From: Phenylobacterium sp. CCH9-H3
GTDB taxonomy: Bacteria > Pseudomonadota > Alphaproteobacteria > Caulobacterales > Caulobacteraceae
Assembly (NCBI RefSeq): GCF_001557235.1
Contig: NZ_LSJI01000108.1
Coordinates: 1-30,173 of the forward strand
Length of the DNA: 30,173 nucleotides
Direction: 5' to 3'
Shown here: piece by piece, positions 16,075-26,193 of the stretch
Position numbering within the stretch: the first letter of the stretch is position 1
Layout: each line of letters begins with the position of its first letter
Notes under the pieces: model-generated
Told to the model about the DNA's origin: nothing
The model's database searches: none
What the model saw: the letters and a program-made list of their open reading frames with translations, nothing else
Program-made: the position numbers and the translations under genes

Positions 16075-17367
16075 ATGACCGAACAGCTCCGCCACGGAGT
16101 CCGCCTGATCGATCTGGTTATGCTGGGCGCCGGCACCGCCATCGGCGCCTCGATCTTCTCGGTCCTGGGACCCGCTGCGCAGGTGGGTCACGAAGGCATC
16201 CTGGTGGCCTGCGTGCTCGCCGCGCTGCCCATGGTGCTCTTCGGGCTGGTGTACGCCTACATGGCTTCGGCCGTGCCGCGCACCGCCGCGTCCTTCGAAT
16301 GGCAGCGGCAGTTCACCCATCCGCTCATCGCCTTCGGGATCGTCTGGTTGCGGATCCTGTCCAACGCGGTCGTGATGATCGTGCTGGGCACGGTGCTGGT
16401 GAGCTACCTGGGGCGGGTGATCGCAGTGCCGGGCAAGCCGGTGATGTTCGGCCTGTTCCTCGCCGTCTTCGCGCTCAACTACCTGGGCGTCGCCATCGCG
16501 GCGCGGGCGCAGACGGTGATGATGCTGATGCTGCTGGCGGTGTTCGCGGTGTTCGTGATCGCCGGCGCGCCATCGCTGAAGCCGCAGCTCGTCCAGCAGT
16601 CCCTGTCGGTAGGCTGGGTTCCGATCCTGGCCGCCCTGCCGCTGATGATCCAACTGTTCCTGGGCATCGAGACCACCACCGAGGTGGGCGAGGAGGTGGC
16701 CGACCCCAAGCGCGTGGTGCCGCTGGGCCTGGCCCTCGCCCTGGCGCTGACGGTGGTCGTCTACCTGGCCATCGCCTTCACGGCGCTCAGCCTCGTGGGC
16801 GCCGACGCCCTGGCCGCCAGCGACGCGCCGCTGCTCACCGCGGCCGAGGCGGCGCTGGGCGGCTGGGCGATGCCCCTGATCGTCACCGCCGCGGTCCTCG
16901 CCCTGCTCAAGTCGATGAACGCGGTCTTCCTGGTCTTCGCCCGTTTCCTCTACGCCATGGGCCGGGCAGGCGTGCTCCCGGCGCCCCTGGGCCGCATCCA
17001 TCCGCGGTTCGGGACGCCGCACGTGGCCACCGTCGTCGCCTTCATCGCCTGCTGCCTGGGCCTGTTCCTGCCGTCGAGCCTGCTGTTCCTGCTGTTGGCG
17101 GTGAACATCCCGACGATGATGAAATACCTGGGCTCGTGCCTGGCGGCCTACAACGTCGCCGCGCGGCATCCGGAGGTGCATGCCCAGGCGCGCCTGCGCC
17201 TCGGCCGCGGCACGGTGCGCGTGCTGGCCGGACTGGGCATGGTCGCCGCGGTGGTCATCGCCAGCCTGGGCTTCGGCACCGACTGGAAGCCCTACGCCCT
17301 GCTGGCCGGCTGGCTGGCCCTGGGCCTGGCCTACTATGCCTTCGTGTCGCGCAAGACGGCGTCGTAG
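16075..17367 (+). CDS. APC superfamily amino-acid permease
   Basis: Inner-membrane amino-acid transporter of the APC superfamily, 430 residues and about twelve hydrophobic segments. The first helix carries the substrate-binding GAGTAIGASIF motif. A charged loop with ETTTEVGEEVADPKR is typical of the cytoplasmic loop of APC proteins. ATG 16075 has GGAG six bases upstream; an in-frame GTG at 16024 lies inside the preceding gene and is not needed. As the last gene of the amidohydrolase-M61-permease operon it probably imports amino acids or small products released in the periplasm. Substrate cannot be told from sequence. Its 3' end overlaps the convergent aminotransferase by 34 bases. Confidence 0.92.
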   Translation: MTEQLRHGVRLIDLVMLGAGTAIGASIFSVLGPAAQVGHEGILVACVLAALPMVLFGLVYAYMASAVPRTAASFEWQRQFTHPLIAFGIVWLRILSNAVVMIVLGTVLVSYLGRVIAVPGKPVMFGLFLAVFALNYLGVAIAARAQTVMMLMLLAVFAVFVIAGAPSLKPQLVQQSLSVGWVPILAALPLMIQLFLGIETTTEVGEEVADPKRVVPLGLALALALTVVVYLAIAFTALSLVGADALAASDAPLLTAAEAALGGWAMPLIVTAAVLALLKSMNAVFLVFARFLYAMGRAGVLPAPLGRIHPRFGTPHVATVVAFIACCLGLFLPSSLLFLLLAVNIPTMMKYLGSCLAAYNVAARHPEVHAQARLRLGRGTVRVLAGLGMVAAVVIASLGFGTDWKPYALLAGWLALGLAYYAFVSRKTAS

Positions 17368-18551
17368 GCGGCGGCGAACGGGCCGATCGTCTCGGCGCGC
17401 AGGCCCGCAATGTTGATGCGGCCGTTGCCGGTCATGTAGACGGCGTGATCGCGCCGCAGCGCCTCCACCTGGGCCGGCGAGAGCGCCAGCATGGAGAACA
17501 TGCCCCGCTGGCCGCGGATCGGCTCGAATCTCGGGTCGGCGTCGGCCAACATCTCGCGCACCGCCTGCAGGCGGGCCCGCTGGCCTTCCAGTTCGCCGCG
17601 CCACAGCGCCGTCAGGGCCTCGTCCTCCAGGATCATCCGCACTGCGGCGGCGCCATGGTCCGGCGGCATCGACCAGGCGCAGCGGGCGATCTTCAGGATG
17701 TTGGTGCGCACCGCCTCGGCGTGGGCCCGGGCCCGGACGAAAAGGGCGCCCGTCCGCTCGCGATAGAGGCCGAAGTTCTTGTCGCAGGAATAGGCCACCA
17801 TGGCGTTGTCCACGGCCTCCAGGACCAGGCGAAGGCCGGCGGCGTCCTCGTCAAGCCCGGCGCCCAGGCCCTGGTAGGCCAGGTCGATCAGGGGCGTCAG
17901 GCCGCGCGCCAGGATCACCTCGGTCAGGGCGCGCCACTGGTCAAGGTCGGGGTCGGCGCCGCTGGGGTTATGGCAGCAGCCGTGCAGCAGGACCACATCG
18001 CCCGCCTGGGCGCCCTGCAGCGCGTCCAGGGTCTCGTCGAACGTCAGCGCCTGGGTCTGCGGGTCGAAGTGGCGGAAGGACATCACCTCCAGCCCCGCCT
18101 CGGCGAAGATCGGCGCATGGATGGGCCAGGACGGGGCGCCCAGCCACACGCGGGCGCCGGGCCGCCCCGCGTGGGCCAGCTCGGCGGCGAGCCGCAGGGC
18201 GCCCGTGCCTCCCGGCGTCTGAACGCCGAACAGGTCCGACGCCGCTGCGCCGCGGCCGAAGATGATCGGCGACAGGCGTTCCAGGTATCCGAAGTCGCCC
18301 TCCGGCCCCAGGTAGGCCTTGGTCTCCTGGGTCTCCAGCAGGCGGGCCTCGGCGGCCTTCATGGCGGCGAACACCGGCGTGCGCCCGTCGGCGTCCCGAT
18401 AGACGCCGACACCCACGTCGATCTTGTGGGGCCGAGGGTCCTCGCGGAACATCTTGCTCACCGCCAGCACGGCGTCCGGAGGCTGGGGTAGGAGGCCGTC
18501 GAAGAGAACGCCGGCGGCGGCGCGGGCGGGCGCGGCATGGGTGCTGCTCAT
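17334..18551 (-). CDS. Aromatic/aspartate aminotransferase, class I PLP enzyme
   Basis: Cytoplasmic aminotransferase of the AspC/TyrB subgroup, 405 residues. It exchanges the amino group between aromatic or dicarboxylic amino acids and 2-oxo acids. Seen: N-terminal DVGVGVYRD, QTPGGTGALR for phosphate contact, HGCCHNPSG, and SCDKNFGLYRERTG with the PLP lysine at Lys258. The residue before that lysine is Asp, where the E. coli enzymes have Ser. The conserved C-terminal arginine that binds the substrate carboxylate fits GRINIAGL. No strong ribosome-binding site is seen before ATG 18551. The gene is convergent with the permease operon and divergent from the PNPOx-fold gene, with a long inverted repeat between. 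It fits the last step of amino-acid breakdown in this locus. Confidence 0.93.
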   Translation of the reverse strand: MSSTHAAPARAAAGVLFDGLLPQPPDAVLAVSKMFREDPRPHKIDVGVGVYRDADGRTPVFAAMKAAEARLLETQETKAYLGPEGDFGYLERLSPIIFGRGAAASDLFGVQTPGGTGALRLAAELAHAGRPGARVWLGAPSWPIHAPIFAEAGLEVMSFRHFDPQTQALTFDETLDALQGAQAGDVVLLHGCCHNPSGADPDLDQWRALTEVILARGLTPLIDLAYQGLGAGLDEDAAGLRLVLEAVDNAMVAYSCDKNFGLYRERTGALFVRARAHAEAVRTNILKIARCAWSMPPDHGAAAVRMILEDEALTALWRGELEGQRARLQAVREMLADADPRFEPIRGQRGMFSMLALSPAQVEALRRDHAVYMTGNGRINIAGLRAETIGPFAAAYDAVLRDTKA

Positions 18552-18582
18552 GCGCCCAATCTAGCCGCTGCGCCCCGCATAA

Positions 18583-18628
18583 GATTCCCGATTTGCGGGA
18601 CCGTTCGCCGGCTGGCGGATTGGGAATC
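18583..18628. promoter_or_regulatory. Inverted repeat in the divergent region before the aminotransferase
   Basis: GATTCCC (18583-18589) and GGGAATC (18622-18628) are perfect 7-base arms. The match extends imperfectly inward (GATTTGC against GCGGATT). It lies 31 to 77 bases upstream of the aminotransferase start and could be an operator for either gene of the divergent pair. Confidence 0.45.
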
Positions 18629-18742
18629 CAAAAAGCACGGCCATCTGGGGAAGAACGTTCCTCACGCCCTGTAGTCGGCCTTGACCCAGCGCAAGGCGCG
18701 CGCCGTCGCGCTCGGCTTTGATGGACGTTGAAGGAGGCGCCC

Positions 18743-19210
18743 ATGGCCACGCACCCTGAAGTCGACATCCGAGACATCCTGGCGCTTGGCCAGGACATGA
18801 CGGTCGCCAGCCTGCTGCCCGACGGGGCGCCGCACGCGAGCACCGTCAGCTACGCCAGCGAGGGCCTGCGCATCTATTTCGGCTGTTCGCCAGCCTCGCA
18901 GAAGGCGCAGAACCTCGCGCGCGACGATCGGGTGGCGATCACCATCACCCTGCCGTACCGCGACTGGGGCGAGATCCGGGGCCTGGCGCTGCAGGGGCGC
19001 GCCCGACGCCTGCCGCCCGGCGCGGACGCCGACCGCGCGGGCCTGCTGTTCCTGCAGAAGTTCAGCGAGATCGCCCAGTACGTCTCCATCGACGGCGGCA
19101 ACGAGCTGGCGCTGTTCGAGGTGACGCCCACCGACGTTGCGGTGCTCGACTACCGCCAGGGCTTCGGCCACGTCACGCGCACGCGCCTCGGCGCGCCGGC
19201 GGAGGCCTGA
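18743..19210 (+). CDS. Pyridoxamine 5'-phosphate oxidase-fold family protein
   Basis: Small cytoplasmic protein of the PNPOx-like split-barrel family, 155 residues. Members bind FMN, F420 or haem and many are oxidoreductases of unknown substrate. Seen: N-terminal MTVASLLPDGAPHASTVSYA, a typical first strand pair of the fold, and LRIYFGCSPASQKAQNLARDDRVAITI. ATG 18743 has AGGAGG seven bases upstream, a strong site; a TTG 15 bases upstream is not needed. It is five bases before a small membrane-protein gene, which is likely co-transcribed. It may be unrelated to the peptide locus. A true PdxH role is unlikely, since the protein is shorter than PdxH. Confidence 0.85.
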   Translation: MATHPEVDIRDILALGQDMTVASLLPDGAPHASTVSYASEGLRIYFGCSPASQKAQNLARDDRVAITITLPYRDWGEIRGLALQGRARRLPPGADADRAGLLFLQKFSEIAQYVSIDGGNELALFEVTPTDVAVLDYRQGFGHVTRTRLGAPAEA

Positions 19211-19215
19211 GGGCG

Positions 19216-19458
19216 ATGGCGAAGCATCCCCGCCCCGGGCTGGCGCTGTTCGGACTGGCCTGCCTGCTCGCCGGGTTGACCGGGATCGCGGCGCTCATGG
19301 TGGCCGTCTACGGGACGTCCGACGCCTGCACGGCCTGGGCGATGAAGCTGGGCCTGGCCGGCAGCCTGCTCGCCTCGGCCTTCGCGCAGGTCCTCGTGCT
19401 GCTGGGCGGCTGGTCGCTGTGGCGCGCGATCCACGGGCCGCCGACGGCCTCGACATAG
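19216..19458 (+). CDS. Small two-helix membrane protein, unknown
   Basis: Protein of 80 residues with two hydrophobic segments, about residues 8-33 and 43-68, separated by a short loop (YGTSDACTAWAM). I do not recognise a family. It starts five bases after the stop of the PNPOx-fold gene, with GAGGG just before the ATG, and ends 12 bases before the convergent dehydrogenase. Length, membrane pattern and position support a real gene. Confidence 0.7.
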   Translation: MAKHPRPGLALFGLACLLAGLTGIAALMVAVYGTSDACTAWAMKLGLAGSLLASAFAQVLVLLGGWSLWRAIHGPPTAST

Positions 19459-19470
19459 GCCCCCCGCGCC

Positions 19471-21536
<2,066 letters not shown>

Positions 21537-21540
<4 letters not shown>

Positions 21541-21857
21541 GCTGGCCTCGGGTGGTAGGACGCCGGGTCGCAGAAGACGACCGTCTCGCTGATCACCGTC
21601 TCGTCCAGCATCGCCTTGAACGCGGGGAAGTCGGGGTGGGCGCCCAGGGATTTCAGGGCGCGGTCGTAGTGCTGGAAGTCATCGAGTTCCCAGAGGTCGA
21701 TCACATTGCCCAGGCGTCCACTGCGCTGGACGAAGGCCCCGGCCAGCCGCCAGCCTTCGCGCTCGAGCAGCGGCACGGCGGTCTTCTGCATACCCTCCAG
21801 AAAGCGGCCCAGCCCGGCGGCGTGGATCTCGAGCGTCACGTGCAGGAAGACGGACAT
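21537..21857 (-). CDS. NIPSNAP family protein
   Basis: Small protein of 106 residues that resembles the NIPSNAP family (dimeric ferredoxin-like alpha/beta fold). Typical pieces are the N-terminal strand VTLEIHAAGLGRFLEGM and the central GRLGNVIDLWELDDFQHYDRA. Members often sit in catabolic gene clusters; their biochemical role is mostly unknown. It begins six bases after the Rieske oxygenase stop, and its own stop overlaps the proposed CTG start of the alcohol dehydrogenase. All three are therefore very likely co-transcribed. No signal peptide, so cytoplasmic. Confidence 0.8.
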
Positions 21858-21863
21858 CGCCGG

Positions 21864-23072
21864 TCAGTCCGCGACCGGGCCGACGATCGCGGCGATCGCC
21901 CGATGCACGCCCTGCAGCGCCGCCTCGTTCCGGCCGAACACGATCTCGAAGCCATCGGGCGCGTTCTCGAGGTTGCGCTGGCCTTCCTTCGAGACGCTGT
22001 AGTCCTCGGTCGACACCACGTGGACAATGAAGTCGTGCGCGTCGGCGAACGCCTGGTCGGGCGTCTCGGCCGGAACATCCGCTCCGCGGTGCGCCGACAT
22101 CAGGGTGCGGCAGCGGCCCGGGGTCTCGCCGGGATACAGGCGGTACATGCCGATCATGCTGCCACCTCCCTCCATGGGCGCGCCGTAGACGATCGAGTTC
22201 GGGAAGACGAAGTGGCTGCCGCCGTAAGGCGTCACCGGCCACTCGGCTTCCGGCTTGCCGACCAGATCCTGGTAGGCGTTGTTCGTGAAGCTCACGCGGT
22301 AGTGCAGGCCCAGGTCGTCGTAGAGCGCGACGTTGCTGCGCGAGGTGGTCCCGAAGGTCGTCGTGTGCAGGGCGCTGAAATGATAAGCCTCGCCGTAGGT
22401 GTCGAGGCAGTATTTCCAGTTGGCCTCGGTCTCGACGCGGTCCTGTTTGATGGGCTTGGCGTGGGCCAGATCGAGGGCGAGCAGTTGCGGGCCCATGTCG
22501 CCTAGCCAGGCCTCGACGTCGATCTCCTCTTCGCCGGCGTGCGTCTTCACGAAGATCATGCCGCCCCATTCGCCCACGGGCACGCGGACGAGGCGGCGGG
22601 TGGCGCGTTCGACGCCTTCGAACCCATCCTCGCCCGGCACGGCGACCAGGCGGCCCTCGAGGTCGAAGGCCCAGGCGTGGAAGGGGCAGGTGATCAGCTT
22701 GCGTCGTGTGCACTCATGGACCAGCCGGGCCGCCCGGTGTGTGCACATGTTGAGGAAGGCGCGCGCCTTGCCGTCCTGCCCGCGCATGATCAGGATGGCC
22801 GGACCTGCCTCGTCGAAGACCTTCATGTCGCCCGGCCGGGCGACGTCCTGAGAAAGACAGGCCAGCAGAGGCAGCTTCCCGAACAGCTCGCGCTTCTCGG
22901 CGTCGAACCGCGCGACGTCGGTGTACTCGCGAGAGGATACCGTCATGGTCCCGTTGGCCAGGTCCGTGGTGCCGCCGGCCGCCAGGTGGCTGACGATGCG
23001 CCGTTCCAGGTCGCGCATGGTGTCCGGCCGGCGGCGGGCGGCGGGCCTGTCGGATTGGAGCACGGTCGTCAT
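21864..23072 (-). CDS. Rieske non-haem iron oxygenase, alpha-subunit type
   Basis: Ring-hydroxylating oxygenase alpha-type protein, 402 residues, cytoplasmic. It uses O2 and two electrons to hydroxylate or demethylate a ring compound. The Rieske cluster ligands are Cys110, His112, Cys129 and His132 (CTH, 16 residues, CPFH). The mononuclear iron site has His231 and His236 in AYHFSALH, with a later acidic ligand near EDYSVSKEG. The frame is open far upstream, but ATG 23072 is preceded by GGAGG and follows the hairpin at 23094-23119. No ferredoxin or reductase gene is present in the window, so electrons must come from elsewhere or from a gene outside. A SnoaL/NTF2-fold protein, the fold of beta subunits, is encoded two genes upstream. 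Substrate unknown. Confidence 0.92.
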   Translation of the reverse strand: MTTVLQSDRPAARRRPDTMRDLERRIVSHLAAGGTTDLANGTMTVSSREYTDVARFDAEKRELFGKLPLLACLSQDVARPGDMKVFDEAGPAILIMRGQDGKARAFLNMCTHRAARLVHECTRRKLITCPFHAWAFDLEGRLVAVPGEDGFEGVERATRRLVRVPVGEWGGMIFVKTHAGEEEIDVEAWLGDMGPQLLALDLAHAKPIKQDRVETEANWKYCLDTYGEAYHFSALHTTTFGTTSRSNVALYDDLGLHYRVSFTNNAYQDLVGKPEAEWPVTPYGGSHFVFPNSIVYGAPMEGGGSMIGMYRLYPGETPGRCRTLMSAHRGADVPAETPDQAFADAHDFIVHVVSTEDYSVSKEGQRNLENAPDGFEIVFGRNEAALQGVHRAIAAIVGPVAD

Positions 23073-23082
23073 TGCTTCCTCC

Positions 23083-23119
23083 GCAAAAGAAGAGGGGCCC
23101 GGCGCTGGAGCCGGGCCCC
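23083..23119 (-). terminator. Intrinsic terminator or attenuator after the second TonB receptor
   Basis: A perfect ten-base-pair stem (GGGGCCCGGC with GCCGGGCCCC, six-base loop, 23094-23119) is followed on the minus strand by TCTTCTTTT. It lies ten bases after the receptor stop codon and just before the ribosome-binding site of the Rieske gene. It should stop or strongly reduce read-through from receptor to oxygenase. Confidence 0.75.
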
Positions 23120-23128
23120 AGAGGGGAA

Positions 23129-25585
23129 CTAGTATTTCCAGGTCAGCTGCAGGGCGACGGTGCGCGGCAGGTTCGGCGTCGCGACGGAGTCGGAGCGGAT
23201 CCCTGCCGCCGTCCCCGTGCCGCTGCCGGAACTGGGAGCGTCGCTGACGTTGTAGACCACGTATTCGTCGGTGAGGTTCTTGGCGAGCAGCGCCACTTCC
23301 CAGCGATTGTCCCGCGTCTTCAGCCGGATCGCCGCGTCGAGCGTGGCGTAGGAGTCCTGCTTCGAGGCCGGGTTGCCGAAGGGATTGCCGAGGTAGCTGC
23401 TGGAGTAGCGCAGATTGGCGCTGGCCCCGAACACCAGCCCGCCGCCGACGGGCCGCTCGTAGTTCGCCTCCAGCGCGCCCGTCCACTTCGGCGCGAGCGC
23501 CGTGGGCTTGCCGCCGAGGTCCTGGATCGAACGGCCCCCGACGATCGTGCAGCCGTCCACCGGCCGCTGGCCGCCCCAGCACGGCGCGCCGGCGAACTCG
23601 ATGTAGCGGGCCCGGTTGTAGGCGAGGGCGGCGCGCAGCACGAGGCCGGGGACCTCGGCGGGCGCCCATTCCACTTCGGTCTCGACGCCCTTGGAGCGCG
23701 AGGAGCCCGCATTCTGAGTGATGTACTGGATCCGGGTGGCGTCGAAATAGTCCACCTGCAGGTCCGAGTACTTGTAGGTGTAGGCGTCGATCGAGAACCG
23801 CAGCCGACCGTTCAGCACCGCCCCGCGCACGCCGGCCTCGAAGCCTTCGGCGCTTTCAGGTTGGAAGGCCAGATCGTTGACCGTGGTGTTGCCGATCGCA
23901 CTGTCCAGGGCGCTTCCCGAGAAGCCGCCGGACTTGAAGCCCTGCTTGTACGACGCGAAGGCGGTCCAGTTGTCGGCGGGCTTCCAGGTGAGCGTCAGCT
24001 CTGGCGACAGGTCGTTGAAGCTCTGGTCGGCGAGGATCGGCCGGTTCTGCCGGAAGACGGGCTGGAACGGCGCGATGACGTAGGGCTGGACGAACTGGGA
24101 GTCCTTGGTCTCGTGGGTGTAGCGGGCTCCCGCGGTGAGCTCGAGCTCAGGCGTGAACTTCCATTGCAACTGGGCGAAGCCCGCGAAGGTGCGGCCGTCG
24201 GTGTAGGAGCGCTTGGCGACGGTGATGTAGCGCTTGGTGGGATCCGCGGCGGTCGAGTCCTCGAGGGCCCCGGGGAATATGATCTGCTGGTCGAAGTCCA
24301 GCCGCGTGCTCTGGAAGTAGACGCCGACCATCACGTTGATGGGGAATTCCAGCGTCGTCTGGGCTCGGATCTCCTCCGAGAACGCCTTGTATTCCGACCG
24401 TTCCGATCCCCAGGTGCCGCCGTCGGCCGCGCCGGTGAAGTCGTAGTCGCCGAGGAACCAGTTGGTGAAGTGGTGCAGGCCGGTGACGGAGGTGATGTCC
24501 GCCTTGCCGGTGGAATAGGCCGCCGCCGCGCTTACGGAGTAGGCGTCATAGTCCTGGTAGAGCTGGCCGCCGTGCCGGCCCAGCAGCGGGTTGGTGGCGG
24601 CGATGTCGGCCGGCACCGGGTTCTGCTGGATGCGCCGGTTGGCGTTGCAGGCCTCGGTCGGATTCACCTGGGTGAAGCCGCCGACGGGGCAGCGGATCGT
24701 CTCATTGTTCCAGGTGGCGTTCTCGGTGCGGTAGCGGGTGAGGCTGCCCTTGAGGTTCAGGCTGAACTCCTCGGAGGGGCGCCAAAGGGCGGTGAGGCGG
24801 ACCGCGAGGTCGCGTTCGCCGGGCAGGTCGCGGACCGGAGTCTGGCCGGGGTGGACGGTGACGGCGCCCGTCGCGACGTTGAGCGTGGTCAGGCTGCGCG
24901 CCGGGGCCTCGTTCGTGACGTAGCCGTCGCGCATGTCCGAGTAGCGGACCGCCAGGCGCAGGCCCAACGTGTCGGTGACCGGCCCGGAGACGACGCCTTC
25001 GAGGTTGGCCACCTGGCCCTTGAACTCGTAGCCGACGCGACCCAGCGCCTCGAAGGATTCGCCGGGATCAGCGGAGGTGAAGGAGAGCACCCCGGCGGTG
25101 GCGTTCTTGCCGAAGAACAGGGCCTGGGGTCCGCGCAGGACCTCGACCTGTTTCATGTCGAAGAAGCCTTCGTTGATGATCCGGCCCTGGCCGTAATAGA
25201 CGCCATCGAGGATCACCGCGACGGACTGCTCGATGCCGATGCTGGTGAACGTGGAGCCGATGCCGCGCAGGCTGATGGTCGCGCCCGAGCCGCTGGAGCC
25301 GCGGACCACGCTGAGCTGGGGAATGGAGGCGGCGATCGCCTCGATGCTCCGCAGCTCGTAGCGGTCCAGCTTCTCCTGCGAGATCGCGGTCACGGCGACC
25401 GGGATCTCGCGGATGTTCTCCTCGCGCTTTCGCGCCGTGACGATCACTTCCTCCAGCGCCGTGGTCTGACCGTCGTCGGCCGCCAGAGCCGGAGCCGCCC
25501 ACAACAGGGCCGCTGGGGCGGCGCAGAGCAGGAGCAGGCGCGCGCGGCGTCGGTGCTGGTTTCCGTAAGGGAACTTAGAGTGCAT
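23129..25585 (-). CDS. TonB-dependent outer-membrane receptor (catabolic-cluster type)
   Basis: Outer-membrane TonB-dependent transporter of 818 residues. The signal peptide has a strongly basic n-region (HRRRARLLLL) and ends in APALAAD. The TonB-box/plug start is ALEEVIVTARKREENIREIPVAVTAIS, a form common in receptors of aromatic, terpene and sterol catabolic clusters in sphingomonads and relatives. Plug motifs: ISLRGIGS, VEVLRGPQALFFGKNATAGVLSF. The barrel ends in VALQLTWKY with a C-terminal aromatic residue. ATG 25585 has GGGGAGG eight bases upstream. It lies 66 bases downstream of the SnoaL-like gene and upstream of the hairpin and Rieske gene. It probably imports the substrate of this locus, or an iron complex; sequence does not separate these. 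It is not close to the receptor at 5134-8124. Confidence 0.94.
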   Translation of the reverse strand: MHSKFPYGNQHRRRARLLLLCAAPAALLWAAPALAADDGQTTALEEVIVTARKREENIREIPVAVTAISQEKLDRYELRSIEAIAASIPQLSVVRGSSGSGATISLRGIGSTFTSIGIEQSVAVILDGVYYGQGRIINEGFFDMKQVEVLRGPQALFFGKNATAGVLSFTSADPGESFEALGRVGYEFKGQVANLEGVVSGPVTDTLGLRLAVRYSDMRDGYVTNEAPARSLTTLNVATGAVTVHPGQTPVRDLPGERDLAVRLTALWRPSEEFSLNLKGSLTRYRTENATWNNETIRCPVGGFTQVNPTEACNANRRIQQNPVPADIAATNPLLGRHGGQLYQDYDAYSVSAAAAYSTGKADITSVTGLHHFTNWFLGDYDFTGAADGGTWGSERSEYKAFSEEIRAQTTLEFPINVMVGVYFQSTRLDFDQQIIFPGALEDSTAADPTKRYITVAKRSYTDGRTFAGFAQLQWKFTPELELTAGARYTHETKDSQFVQPYVIAPFQPVFRQNRPILADQSFNDLSPELTLTWKPADNWTAFASYKQGFKSGGFSGSALDSAIGNTTVNDLAFQPESAEGFEAGVRGAVLNGRLRFSIDAYTYKYSDLQVDYFDATRIQYITQNAGSSRSKGVETEVEWAPAEVPGLVLRAALAYNRARYIEFAGAPCWGGQRPVDGCTIVGGRSIQDLGGKPTALAPKWTGALEANYERPVGGGLVFGASANLRYSSSYLGNPFGNPASKQDSYATLDAAIRLKTRDNRWEVALLAKNLTDEYVVYNVSDAPSSGSGTGTAAGIRSDSVATPNLPRTVALQLTWKY

Positions 25586-25651
25586 GTTGTGTCCTCCCCC
25601 GAGGCGTTTTTCTTTGTTTGGATATGGGCCGGCCGCGTCTCGCGGACGGGG

Positions 25652-26188
25652 TCACTCGAACTTGGGCGGGAATGGGCGGCCGAGCTGCTCGCCGATCCGG
25701 GCGCCGCCGTACTCACCGGCCGAAATCAGTTTCAGTCGGTCCATCCGCCAGCCGTCGGCCGTGCGCACGAACCGGTTCTCGTAGCGGCCCCAGCGATGAC
25801 AGTCCGCGGTTACCGGGAAGCCCGTGAACCGCTGCCAGGAATACATGTAGCAGTGCAGGATCACCTGGTCGGGCGTCTGGAAGATCAGCTCCTCGTTGGC
25901 GATGTGGTGGCTGCCGCTCACCGTTCCGCCCAGCGCCATATTCAGGAAGTCGTTCAGCGCCCGCCGGCCGCGCAGCATCGTCTCCTCGCCGCCGGGGATG
26001 AAGTTGGCGACGCAGTCCTCGACGAAGAGGGCGGACATGCCGTCGCCGTCGAGGTTGTCGGCGTGGCGGCAATAGGCATGCATCGTCTCGAGGATGTCCA
26101 CGCGATCCTTCAGCTCACGGACGATCGCCTCCAGCGAGGGTTCGGCCCGAACGGCGCTGATCACGTAGTCCTTGGTCGCCTGGGACAT
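25652..26188 (-). CDS. SnoaL/NTF2-fold protein (SnoaL_4-like)
   Basis: Protein of 178 residues with an NTF2-like fold. A long first helix (RELKDRVDILETMHAYCRHAD) is followed by DGDGMSALFVEDCVANF and alternating strands (GSHHIANEELIFQ, HCYMYSWQRF, GRYENRFVRTADGWRM). The fold is shared by polyketide cyclases, scytalone dehydratase, steroid isomerases and the beta subunits of ring-hydroxylating dioxygenases, so the role is open. The chosen ATG 26188 starts five bases after the aldehyde dehydrogenase stop; longer frames upstream lie inside that gene. Context suggests an isomerase, dehydratase or accessory step in the catabolic pathway, or a partner of the Rieske oxygenase. That last option is speculative, since the genes are separated by the receptor. 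Confidence 0.85.
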   Translation of the reverse strand: MSQATKDYVISAVRAEPSLEAIVRELKDRVDILETMHAYCRHADNLDGDGMSALFVEDCVANFIPGGEETMLRGRRALNDFLNMALGGTVSGSHHIANEELIFQTPDQVILHCYMYSWQRFTGFPVTADCHRWGRYENRFVRTADGWRMDRLKLISAGEYGGARIGEQLGRPFPPKFE

Positions 26189-26193
26189 GTCGC

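Noticed and set aside
25633..25645. Small hairpin CCGCG-TCT-CGCGG after the SnoaL-like gene as a terminator
   Set aside because: Only five base pairs, a three-base loop and no T-tract on the minus strand; the next gene follows after 66 bases and is probably co-transcribed.
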